Part shown: in pieces, positions 1 through 5,452 of the stretch
How positions within the stretch are numbered: the first letter of the stretch is position 1
How the letters are laid out: every line of letters starts with the position of its first letter
Source of the DNA: Gallionellaceae bacterium
GTDB lineage: Bacteria > Pseudomonadota > Gammaproteobacteria > Burkholderiales > Gallionellaceae
Length of the DNA stretch: 7,238 nt
Direction: 5' to 3'
Assembly: GCA_021731185.1 (NCBI GenBank)
Contig: JAKFXW010000251.1
Span: 1-7,238, forward strand
Translations under genes and position numbers: made by a program
Notes under the pieces: generated by a model
What the model was told of the DNA's origin: nothing
The model's input: the letters and a program-made list of their open reading frames with translations, nothing else
Database searches by the model: none

Positions 1-277
1 GTGCTTGAGCTAATAATGGCCGCGGACAAGGCACTCCCAGCTGCGCCAGATGTGCCATGAGATTTAGATAAAAGGGTAATTCGCTGGCGGCCAGCTTCTC
101 AAACAAGGTCAAAACAAAATGATCATTGTCCCCTTGTGGGGCATTTTGAATCGTAACGAAGTAATTGGTATTTTCGATGCCGGACGCAATGTCCTGCATT
201 TCCACCACCGGACCCAGCGCATAATCCTCTAGCCAGGCATTTAATTCTGCCTTGGTAACACGGGTAAAAACTGCCAT
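1..277 (-). CDS. thrB: Homoserine kinase, APH-like type (N-terminal part, cut by window edge)
   Basis: Phosphorylates L-homoserine to O-phospho-L-homoserine with ATP in the cytoplasm, the step before threonine synthase. I translated this strand by hand because the frame runs off the left edge. It begins MAVFTRVTKAELNAWLEDY and contains SGIENTNYFV at about residues 35-44, then FVLTLFEKL, LPFYLNLMAHLA and GVPCPRPL. These are signatures of the aminoglycoside-phosphotransferase-fold ThrB of Neisseria and Pseudomonas, unlike the GHMP-type E. coli enzyme. About 92 N-terminal codons are present; the catalytic C-lobe lies outside. The ATG is 12 bases after the DUF2782 stop, with only a weak GAG upstream, so translational coupling is plausible. 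Oddity: residues NAPQGDN in the strand-strand loop before FVLTLFE are encoded by a 22-base repeat found elsewhere in the window; relatives have a shorter loop there, as I recall the family. Confidence 0.9.
   Translation of the reverse strand, partial: MAVFTRVTKAELNAWLEDYALGPVVEMQDIASGIENTNYFVTIQNAPQGDNDHFVLTLFEKLAASELPFYLNLMAHLAQLGVPCPRPLLAQA
124..145 (-). repeat. 22-base dispersed repeat, copy A, inside thrB
   Basis: The minus strand carries AATG + CCCCACAAGGGGACAATG, identical over all 22 bases to 5051-5072, and 17 bases of it recur at 1413-1429. The core CCCC-ACAA-GGGG is a small perfect hairpin. Here it is read in frame as N-A-P-Q-G-D-N without interrupting thrB. Confidence 0.8.
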
Positions 278-289
278 TGGAATCTCGTA

Positions 290-634
290 TTAGAATTTAT
301 GAATGATCCAACGAGGGGGACGTAAGCCGGAATCCAACCCTTCTTGCCGTGAGAATTTTCCGTCACCAAGTTCATCCACCATATAGTAAGGCTTGCCTAT
401 TTTCGGCGTGATTTTAATCATATAAAGTTTACCGCCTAAGCGATATTCTTCTATCGTCAAATCCGTTTGTTGGATAATAGTGATTTGCGGTTCCAGATCT
501 TCATCTACCTTTTCAATCATCTTGGGTGGCGGCGGCAAACCGGGTGCTTGCAATTTTACCTCCGGCCGTAGTGCCGTCTGGGCGACCACAACAGTGCTTA
601 GCAAACTGCATAGAAAAATAAACAGAACGCGCAT
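290..634 (-). CDS. DUF2782 family exported protein
   Basis: Function unknown. The 114-residue protein has a clear Sec-type signal peptide: MR, then a hydrophobic stretch at about residues 3-17 and a likely cleavage after VVA (about residue 18), so the mature protein should be periplasmic. A proline-rich linker (APGLPPPPK) follows. The C-terminal half carries the DUF2782 pattern: EYRLGGKLYMIKITPKIG, PYYMVDELGDGKF and the closing PPRWIIHKF. The ATG is preceded by AAGGA about 11 bases upstream. It lies 19 bases after the LOG gene and 12 bases before thrB, so the three are probably co-transcribed. As I recall, DUF2782 genes commonly neighbour thrB and polA in betaproteobacteria, which supports vertical inheritance. 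No catalytic residues are evident; a structural or binding role is possible but not shown. Confidence 0.85.
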   Translation of the reverse strand: MRVLFIFLCSLLSTVVVAQTALRPEVKLQAPGLPPPPKMIEKVDEDLEPQITIIQQTDLTIEEYRLGGKLYMIKITPKIGKPYYMVDELGDGKFSRQEGLDSGLRPPRWIIHKF

Positions 635-653
635 AATAAGAAGTATCCTTAAA

Positions 654-1370
654 TTAAAGGTTCAACTGCATTTCGCGTTCTGCCTCGGATAGCTCAAAGC
701 CGCGTGTTTCATAGTGTTTGAAGATGGCAGCCACAATTTCTTGCGGTTCATCAAGCAATTGAATCAAATCCATATCATCCGGACTAATCATGCCCTCGGT
801 CAGCAAAGTCTGACGAAACCAATCCAGCATTCCACCCCAAAATTCCTTGCCCACTAAAATAATCGGGATCGATCGTATCTTGCCCGTTTGCACCAGTGTA
901 AGTGCTTCCATCAATTCGTCCAACGTGCCAAACCCGCCGGGCATTACCACATACGCGCTGGCAAAGCGCACGAACATGATTTTGCGCACGAAAAAATAAC
1001 GGAACGACTGACTGACATTTTGATAAGCATTATTGTGTTGCTCGTGCGGCAATTGAATATTCAAACCGACACTGAGAGATTTGCCGTAATACGCGCCCTT
1101 ATTGGCCGACTCCATGATGCCGGGGCCGCCGCCTGAAATCACCGAGAATCCGGCATCGGATAAAAGGCGTGAAATTTCCTCGGACTTTTTATAATACGGG
1201 TGTGTGTGCGCAGTGCGCGCGCTACCAAAGATGCTGACCGCAGGCTGAATCTCCATGAGGCGATTAGTAGCTGCCACGAATTCTGACATAATGCCGAACA
1301 TGCGCCAGGCCTCTTTGGCGTTCCATGTTTCATCTGCTTTTGAGGGGTGAATTTTGGATTGTTTGCTCAT
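654..1370 (-). CDS. LOG family protein (TIGR00730-type Rossmann fold)
   Basis: Member of the LOG/lysine-decarboxylase-like family. Characterised relatives cleave nucleoside 5'-monophosphates to a free base and ribose 5-phosphate, including cytokinin-activating phosphoribohydrolases. The 238-residue protein shows the two family hallmarks: GGGPGIMESANKGA at about residues 80-93 and PGGFGTLDE at 144-152, the PGGxGTxxE catalytic/nucleotide motif. FFVRKIMFV (126-134) supplies the conserved Arg-Lys. The frame stays open to 1535, but I choose the ATG at 1370. The family body begins shortly after it, AGG lies just upstream, and the upstream extension (MSFWVNYHSF...) is low-complexity translation of the AT-rich gap. 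It is first in the LOG-DUF2782-thrB set and divergent from polA. The exact substrate cannot be read from sequence. Confidence 0.9.
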   Translation of the reverse strand: MSKQSKIHPSKADETWNAKEAWRMFGIMSEFVAATNRLMEIQPAVSIFGSARTAHTHPYYKKSEEISRLLSDAGFSVISGGGPGIMESANKGAYYGKSLSVGLNIQLPHEQHNNAYQNVSQSFRYFFVRKIMFVRFASAYVVMPGGFGTLDELMEALTLVQTGKIRSIPIILVGKEFWGGMLDWFRQTLLTEGMISPDDMDLIQLLDEPQEIVAAIFKHYETRGFELSEAEREMQLNL

Positions 1371-1412
1371 ACCTGAAAAACCTTTAATAAGCGGCAAAAC
1401 TGCGCCCCACAT

Positions 1413-1440
1413 CCCACAAGGGGACAATGAGGGGACAATG
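1413..1440 (+). repeat. Dispersed repeat, copy B, with 11-base tandem duplication
   Basis: CCCACAAGGGGACAATG (1413-1429) matches 17 bases of the 22-base repeat. Its last 11 bases, AGGGGACAATG, are then repeated exactly (1430-1440). CCCCACA at 1405-1411 just upstream offers further complementarity to the GGGG runs. It lies in the 175-base gap between the divergent LOG gene and polA. The rest of that gap (1441-1528) is AT-rich, with short recurring AAAATG words; I found no convincing sigma70 promoter for either gene. Confidence 0.7.
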
Positions 1441-1523
1441 TGAAATGCCGAACCGAAAAAACTAAAATGCCAAAATGAAAATGATAGTGAGCCTGAATAA
1501 TAATTAAATGAGTGATAATTAAC

Positions 1524-1557
1524 CCAAAATGACAATTAAACCAAAATGACAATCAAG
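1524..1557 (+). repeat. 17-base tandem duplication across the polA start
   Basis: CCAAAATGACAATTAAA (1524-1540) is followed directly by a second copy (1541-1557) with two differences near the end (ATCAAG for ATTAAA). Each unit contains ATG ACA AT(T/C) AA, so the polA start region is present twice, 17 bases apart and in different frames. Confidence 0.85.
1529..1549 (+). promoter_or_regulatory. Possible leader mini-ORF (MTIKPK) coupled to polA
   Basis: The first ATG of the duplication opens a six-codon frame, MTIKPK, ending at TGA 1547-1549. That stop overlaps the polA ATG (1546-1548) as ATGA, the usual layout for translational coupling. Neither ATG has a good Shine-Dalgarno; only GAGTGA about 14 bases before the first is available. 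The peptide mimics the polA N-terminus (MTIKPD) because both come from the same repeat, so it may be a by-product of duplication rather than a selected leader. Confidence 0.35.
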
Positions 1558-4344
1558 CCAGACACGTCAACTCAGTCACCTAAAACGCTTTTATTAGTCG
1601 ATGGCTCATCTTACCTGTATCGCGCATTTCATGCGCTACCTGATTTGCGTAGCCCGCACGGTTTGCCCACTGGCGCAATCTACGGCGTGCTCAATATGTT
1701 GCGTCGCGCCATTGCCAATTACCCAGCGGATTATAACGCGTGTGTGTTTGACGCAAAAGGCAAAACTTTTCGCGACGAATGGTATCCGCAATATAAAGCA
1801 CATCGCCCGCCCATGCCCACTGATTTAGCCGCACAAATCGAACCCCTGCATCAAGCCATTTCCGCCTCTGGTTGGAATGTGCTGATGATAGATGGCGTGG
1901 AGGCCGACGATGTCATTGGCACGCTGGCGAGCGGCGCGACACATGGCGGGGCGCGCTGCATTATTTCCACGGGCGATAAAGATTTAACGCAACTGGTCAA
2001 CGCCTCGGTGAAATTAGTCAACACCATGACCGATGAAACGCTGGATGAAGCGGGCGTGTTAGCCAAGTTTGGCGTGCGCCCCGAGCAAATTGTGGACTAC
2101 CTCAGCTTAATCGGCGACACCGTGGACAACGTGCCGGGCGTGGCAAAAGTCGGGCCGAAAACCGCGCTGAAATGGCTGGAGCAATATGGTTCCTTGGACA
2201 ATGTGATGCTGCACGCGCAGGAAATTGGCGGCGTAGTCGGGCAAAATTTGCGTGATGCGCTGGAGTGGTTGCCGCAAGGCCGCAGGCTGGTCACCGTGAA
2301 ATGCAATGTCGCACTGCCCGTGCATTTTGATGCGCTGCAACCGCCGCCGCATGATGCAGCGCAGTTGCGAAATATCTACGAACGATGCGGGTTTAAAAGC
2401 TGGTTGCGCGAACTGAACAATGCGGCAACGCAAAACAATTCCACTGAACAAAATGCATATCCTGCGTCCATGCCGGAAAAAAACAGGGGTAGCAATGAAC
2501 AGCATGATGCACCGATGGTGGCACTATCCAACACCGCAAATGCACATTACGAAACACTTACCACCGAAGCTCAACTGGATGGCTGGCTAAACAAAATGAT
2601 GCAGGCTGAACTGGTCTGTGTCGATACCGAAACCACTGGCCTGGATGTGATGAACGCGCAACTGGTCGGCATTTCGTTTTCCATAACACCTCACCATGCT
2701 GCATATTTGCCGTTGGCGCACCATTACCCGGGCGCGCCCGAGCAACTCCAGCGCGAACATGCGCTACAGAAATTACGCCCCTGGTTGGAAAGCTCGCAGC
2801 ACAAAAAGCTCGGACAAAATCTTAAATATGATCAACATATATTTGCCAACCACGGCATTCATTTAGCGGGCGTGGCAGAAGACACCCTGCTGCAGTCTTA
2901 CGTGCTGGAAAGCCACCGACCGCACGACATGGACAACCTCGCGCACCGGCATCTCAACATTAAAACCATCAGCTATGCCGAAGTGGTGGGCAAAGGTGCC
3001 AAGCAAATTTCTTTTGACCAGGTCGATCTGGCCACAGCCACGCGCTACGCCGCCGAAGATGCCGACATCACCCTGCAACTGCATCAAACCTTGTCCCCGC
3101 AACTCAAAGCGCAAGGCAAGCTGGATGCGGTATACAGAGAAATAGAATTGCCCGCTCGACACGTGCTGTTTGTGATGGAACGCAACGGCGTACTGCTGGA
3201 TAGCACCATGCTGGCTGTGCAAAGTCGCGAGTTGGGCGAGCGATTATTAGCCATTGAAGCACAGGCTCACGCAGCAGCGGGGCAACCGTTTAATTTGAAT
3301 TCGCCCAAACAAATCCAGGAAATTTTATTCGATAAACTCGGTTTGCCCGTCAAGAAAAAAACGCCCGGCGGCACGCCCTCTACCGACGAAGACGTGTTGC
3401 AGGAATTAGCCTTGGATTACCCCCTGCCCAAAATTTTGCTGGAATATCGCGGCATGGCAAAACTGAAATCCACCTACACCGACAAGCTGCCGCTAATGGT
3501 GAACCGTCGCACGGGGCGCGTGCATACCAACTATTCGCAAGCCACCGCAGTCACCGGGCGGCTCGCTTCCAATGATCCAAATTTACAAAACATTCCCATC
3601 CGCACCGCTGAGGGTCGTCGCATTCGCGAAGCGTTTATCGCGCCGACTGGTAGCCATTTCGTGTCGGCAGATTATTCGCAAATTGAGCTACGCATCATGG
3701 CGCATTTGTCCGACGACGCGGGCTTGCTGCGCGCCTTTGCTAATGGTGAAGACATTCATCGCGCCACCGCTGCGGAAATTTTTTCCATCGCGCCGGACAG
3801 CGTCAGCAGCGAACAACGTCGCTATGCCAAGGTAATAAATTTTGGCTTGATCTACGGCATGTCGGTGTTTGGTTTAGCCGCGCAACTCAACATCGAACGC
3901 GATGCCGCCAAACAATACATTGATCGTTATTTTGCCCGCTATCCCGGCGTGGCCGATTACATGCAGCGCACGCGCACGTTAGCGAAAAATAATGGCTACG
4001 TCGAAACCGTGTATGGCCGCCGCCTGTGGCTACCGGAAATAAATGGCGGCAACGGCATGCGCCGCCAGGCCGCCGAACGCGCCGCCATCAACGCCCCCAT
4101 GCAAGGCACCGCCGCCGATCTCATCAAACTCGCCATGATCGCTGTGCAAAATTGGTTGACGCATGAGAAATTAAAAACACTGCTCATTATGCAAGTGCAC
4201 GACGAACTCGTACTCGAAGTGCCGGATGATGAGTTGGAAAAAGTGCGGGAAAATCTGCCGCAATTAATGTGCAAAGTCGCGCAATTAAAAGTGCCGCTGG
4301 AAGTGAGATTGGGGGTGGGGAGAAATTGGGATGAGGCACATTAA
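1546..4344 (+). CDS. polA: DNA polymerase I
   Basis: Removes RNA primers and fills gaps in lagging-strand synthesis and excision repair. The 932-residue length is close to the 928 of E. coli. The 5' nuclease domain (about 15-290) shows LLLVDGSSYLYRAFHA, the acidic GVEADDVIG and STGDKD clusters, and a helix-hairpin-helix near 184-215 (DYLSLIGDTVDNVPGVAKVG). A polar, probably flexible linker spans about 292-345. The proofreading domain is intact: DTETTGL (D360, E362), NLKYD (D429) and YAAED (Y501, D505). The polymerase domain has motif A DYSQIELR (D709), motif B with R758, K762, F766 and Y770, and motif C HDE (D886), each offset +4 from the E. coli numbering. All three activities should be present. 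F766 is the Phe that normally disfavours dideoxynucleotides. The end, GRNWDEAH, is typical. The start lies inside a 17-base duplication and lacks a clear ribosome binding site. Confidence 0.98.
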   Translation: MTIKPDTSTQSPKTLLLVDGSSYLYRAFHALPDLRSPHGLPTGAIYGVLNMLRRAIANYPADYNACVFDAKGKTFRDEWYPQYKAHRPPMPTDLAAQIEPLHQAISASGWNVLMIDGVEADDVIGTLASGATHGGARCIISTGDKDLTQLVNASVKLVNTMTDETLDEAGVLAKFGVRPEQIVDYLSLIGDTVDNVPGVAKVGPKTALKWLEQYGSLDNVMLHAQEIGGVVGQNLRDALEWLPQGRRLVTVKCNVALPVHFDALQPPPHDAAQLRNIYERCGFKSWLRELNNAATQNNSTEQNAYPASMPEKNRGSNEQHDAPMVALSNTANAHYETLTTEAQLDGWLNKMMQAELVCVDTETTGLDVMNAQLVGISFSITPHHAAYLPLAHHYPGAPEQLQREHALQKLRPWLESSQHKKLGQNLKYDQHIFANHGIHLAGVAEDTLLQSYVLESHRPHDMDNLAHRHLNIKTISYAEVVGKGAKQISFDQVDLATATRYAAEDADITLQLHQTLSPQLKAQGKLDAVYREIELPARHVLFVMERNGVLLDSTMLAVQSRELGERLLAIEAQAHAAAGQPFNLNSPKQIQEILFDKLGLPVKKKTPGGTPSTDEDVLQELALDYPLPKILLEYRGMAKLKSTYTDKLPLMVNRRTGRVHTNYSQATAVTGRLASNDPNLQNIPIRTAEGRRIREAFIAPTGSHFVSADYSQIELRIMAHLSDDAGLLRAFANGEDIHRATAAEIFSIAPDSVSSEQRRYAKVINFGLIYGMSVFGLAAQLNIERDAAKQYIDRYFARYPGVADYMQRTRTLAKNNGYVETVYGRRLWLPEINGGNGMRRQAAERAAINAPMQGTAADLIKLAMIAVQNWLTHEKLKTLLIMQVHDELVLEVPDDELEKVRENLPQLMCKVAQLKVPLEVRLGVGRNWDEAH
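4286..4344 (+). repeat. polA 3' end, part of duplicated block (copy 1)
   Basis: From TAAAAGTGCCGCTGGAAGTG to the polA stop, this stretch recurs at 5088-5134 with a 12-base in-frame deletion (loss of RLGV) and three substitutions. Similarity continues without a break into the palindromic element that follows. The duplicated block is therefore coding tail plus element, about 230 bases here and 190 in the other copy. Confidence 0.85.
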
Positions 4345-4516
4345 TTTTACTGTGTCATTAAAATGCTCAACGGCGAGCTACACGTTTAATTTTGGCAGCG
4401 TTAAATCTTGGCTCGGAATGCGGGGGCGCGAAGCGGCAGACACCTGAGCCAACTCCGCTTCCTCGCCAAGATTTGCCTTGCGCTGCATCCCTTGAGCAAT
4501 TTCTGACACAGTAAAA
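4345..4516. mobile_element. MITE-like palindromic element, copy 1 (172 bp)
   Basis: It starts directly after the polA stop with TTTTACTGTGTCA (4345-4357) and ends with the perfect reverse complement TGACACAGTAAAA (4504-4516). Complementarity goes on inward: AAAATGCTCAA against TTGAGCAATTT, AAATCTTGGC (4403-4412) against GCCAAGATTT (4465-4474), and GAAGCGG (4430-4436) against CCGCTTC (4455-4461). Most of the element could thus fold into one long hairpin. There is no transposase and no credible ORF, as expected of a non-autonomous element. Clear target-site duplications are not visible. As transcribed, it could also act as the polA terminator or an mRNA-stabilising hairpin, although there is no T-run after the stem. 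Confidence 0.65.
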
Positions 4517-4561
4517 CTGACGAGCGTTGGCTTGGATAGTTTTTATTTCTTTCGCTGATAT

Positions 4562-4581
4562 TGTCACATCAAATGTTGACA
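4562..4581. promoter_or_regulatory. Inverted repeat over the -35 box (candidate operator)
   Basis: TGTCACAT (4562-4569) and ATGTTGACA (4573-4581) are inverted repeats with one bulged T and a CAA loop. The right arm contains the -35 hexamer of the promoter for the following two-gene module. An autoregulatory operator in this position is usual for toxin-antitoxin operons; binding by either product is inference. Confidence 0.4.
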
Positions 4582-4603
4582 CGCCGCCATGTTCTGATAC
4601 ATT
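4576..4603 (+). promoter_or_regulatory. Sigma70-type promoter for the DUF4258-like/DUF2283 pair
   Basis: A perfect TTGACA (4576-4581), a 16-base spacer, then TACATT (4598-4603), four of six matches to TATAAT. A start site about seven bases past the -10 falls at 4610, the G of the GTG start codon, so the transcript would be leaderless. This agrees with the lack of a Shine-Dalgarno before GTG 4610. Confidence 0.5.
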
Positions 4604-4609
4604 CCGAGC

Positions 4610-4846
4610 GTGAAGTCCACACACTACTTTTTATTTGTCCGCACCCGTCCAGATCGCGCCATCATCAAGGATGAGTGGATTGAAATGGCAATTCATGCGC
4701 CGCTTAAAGAGTACGTTCAAGCGGATGGACGAATTCGCCGATGGGTGCAAATTGCAGAAATGGAAAATCGTTTCCTCCGCGTCGTCCTGCTCCCAGATGG
4801 AGAGACGGTTCACAATGCTTTTTTTGACCGAAGGTTTACGCCATGA
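4610..4846 (+). CDS. DUF4258-like small protein, putative toxin of a two-gene module
   Basis: A 78-residue basic protein with a GTG start, beginning MKSTHYFLFVRTRPDRAIIKDEW. The pattern (RPDRxxIKDEWI, a helix, then QADGRIRRWVQI, FLRVVLLPDGETVHNAFFDR) resembles small DUF4258-type proteins of the barnase/RelE-like (BECR) fold, which are suspected ribonuclease toxins. I recognise the pattern, not a characterised member. It overlaps the next gene by ATGA, so the two are translationally coupled. The family-like N-terminus supports the GTG start rather than the internal ATG at 4685. No ribosome binding site is present, and the predicted transcript start coincides with the start codon. The pair lies between two copies of the polA 3' end, which suggests acquisition. 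Toxicity is inferred only from size, pairing and fold resemblance. Confidence 0.75.
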   Translation: MKSTHYFLFVRTRPDRAIIKDEWIEMAIHAPLKEYVQADGRIRRWVQIAEMENRFLRVVLLPDGETVHNAFFDRRFTP

Positions 4847-5040
4847 AAATTAGATACTTTGCTGATACAGACACGCTACACATTGAGTTTCGTGCCGCTC
4901 AAATTTCTGAAACCCGCGACTTGGATGAGAACACCATTCTCGATGTTGATACACTCGGGAACATTTGCTCCATCACAATGGAACATGCCTCTGAGCGTGC
5001 GGGCATTCCTGAATTTTCCTACGAACAAATTGCGGCTTAA
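4843..5040 (+). CDS. DUF2283 domain protein, putative antitoxin partner
   Basis: A 65-residue acidic protein that fits DUF2283 from end to end: MKIRYFADTDTLHIEFR, ISETRDLDENTILDVDTLGN, then ITMEHASERAGIPEFSYEQI. The start ATG overlaps the upstream TGA (ATGA at 4843-4846), so synthesis is probably coupled to the DUF4258-like gene. In small two-gene modules the acidic partner is often the antitoxin that neutralises a basic toxin; here that role is inference. No DNA-binding domain is obvious, so if the operator at 4562-4581 is real, which product binds it is open. An alternative is a conserved pair unrelated to toxicity. The gene ends 10 bases before the 22-base dispersed repeat. Confidence 0.85.
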   Translation: MKIRYFADTDTLHIEFRAAQISETRDLDENTILDVDTLGNICSITMEHASERAGIPEFSYEQIAA

Positions 5041-5050
5041 GCTGTTAATT

Positions 5051-5072
5051 AATGCCCCACAAGGGGACAATG
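5051..5072 (+). repeat. 22-base dispersed repeat, copy C
   Basis: Exact copy of the thrB-embedded repeat in the opposite orientation, between the DUF2283 stop and the relic polA tail. It is non-coding here. The CCCC-ACAA-GGGG core can form a short hairpin but has no T-run. Confidence 0.8.
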
Positions 5073-5087
5073 TGTCGCGTGTCGGAA

Positions 5088-5134
5088 TAAAAGTGCCGCT
5101 GGAAGTGGGGAGGAATTGGGATGAGGCGCATTAG
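5088..5134 (+). pseudogene. Relic of the polA 3' end (copy 2)
   Basis: Reads IKVPLEVGRNWDEAH followed by TAG, matching the polA C-terminus except for an in-frame loss of RLGV and the changed stop codon. No polymerase sequence precedes it, so it is a fragment. Some similarity (GTCGCG) extends a little upstream of 5088. The palindromic element follows immediately, exactly as at the true polA end. It could be the original chromosomal tail displaced by an insertion, or a tail carried in by the inserted segment. Confidence 0.8.
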
Positions 5135-5279
5135 TTTTACTGTGTCATTAAAATGCTAAAGGACGCATCGCTATGTTAAATCTCGGCTCGAAATGCTCAT
5201 TGACACCTGAGTCAACTCCGCTTCCTCGCCAAGCTTCGCCTTGCGCTGCATCCCTTGAGCAATTTCTGACACAGCAAAA
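5135..5279. mobile_element. MITE-like palindromic element, copy 2 (145 bp)
   Basis: Ends are TTTTACTGTGTCA (5135-5147) and TGACACAGCAAAA (5267-5279), one mismatch. Complementarity extends inward over roughly 40 bases (AAATGCTAAAGGACGCATCGC against the right arm). The centre is the hairpin TTGAC-ACCTGA-GTCAA (5200-5215), whose midpoint coincides with that of the whole element. The right arm is nearly identical to copy 1 (about four differences in 78 bases), while the left arm and centre differ by indels. No transposase is present. The stretch 5280-5452 that follows holds no recognised gene. Confidence 0.6.
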
Positions 5280-5364
5280 CAGGCTGGGGTTGGCTTAGGT
5301 GATACGTTGGTTTTCAAAGGAACTATAGTCATGCTAGGATGCTGGCTAAATTTGAAATCAAAAG

Positions 5365-5422
5365 GATATGAGACCATATCTGAGTTTATGCGGTATCAAC
5401 CGCCAGCTTATACGGCGTTTTT
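5365..5422 (+). terminator. Hairpin cluster, weak terminator-like
   Basis: Three small stems lie in the gap before the one-TM gene: GATATG-AGAC-CATATC (5365-5380), GCGGT-ATCA-ACCGC (5390-5403), and CGCC (5401-5404) with GGCG (5414-5417) followed by TTTTT (5418-5422). The last two share bases and exclude each other. The terminator-like stem is only four base pairs, so its strength is doubtful. Confidence 0.25.
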
Positions 5423-5436
5423 GCCATCCATTTTAC

Positions 5437-5443
5437 GTTGGGC
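5437..5443 (+). other. Candidate integron R' core box (GTTGGGC)
   Basis: GTTGGGC fits the R' consensus GTTRRRY exactly and sits 9 bases before the ATG of the one-TM gene, a typical place for the 5' boundary of a gene cassette. It is the exact complement of GCCCAAC at 5919-5925 after the gene, as expected when both belong to one cassette. A matching R'' and stem upstream, for the preceding cassette, could not be found. Confidence 0.4.
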
Positions 5444-5452
5444 GTCAAGAAC

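Noticed and set aside
1371..1535. N-terminal extension of the LOG protein to an ATG at 1535
   Set aside because: The added 55 residues are a Phe/Ser/His-rich translation of AT-rich repeat DNA, and the family's normal length is met from the ATG at 1370.
2107..2505. Minus-strand 132-codon frame, and others inside polA
   Set aside because: These are antisense shadows of polA, whose domains and motifs are continuous through these regions.
4365..4406. GCTCAAC and GTTAAAT as an attC core pair in the first palindromic element
   Set aside because: The boxes fit the consensus individually but are not complementary, lie only 42 bases apart and are better explained as parts of the palindrome arms.
4367..4624. 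Minus-strand 85-codon frame after polA
   Set aside because: It lies across the palindromic element and the promoter of the two-gene module, has no family resemblance and runs in a different frame from the peptide in copy 2.
4859..5134. Plus-strand 91-codon frame ending in the polA tail sequence GRNWDEAH
   Set aside because: It overlaps DUF2283 out of frame and only joins the polA relic by chance; there is no ribosome binding site at its start.
5171..5332. Minus-strand 53-codon frame with VSEIAQGMQRKA and LGEEAEL, also recognisable in copy 1 of the palindromic element
   Set aside because: The likeness comes from the shared right arm of the element. Most differences between copies are amino-acid changing, the frame is broken in copy 1, and no ribosome binding site precedes the ATG.
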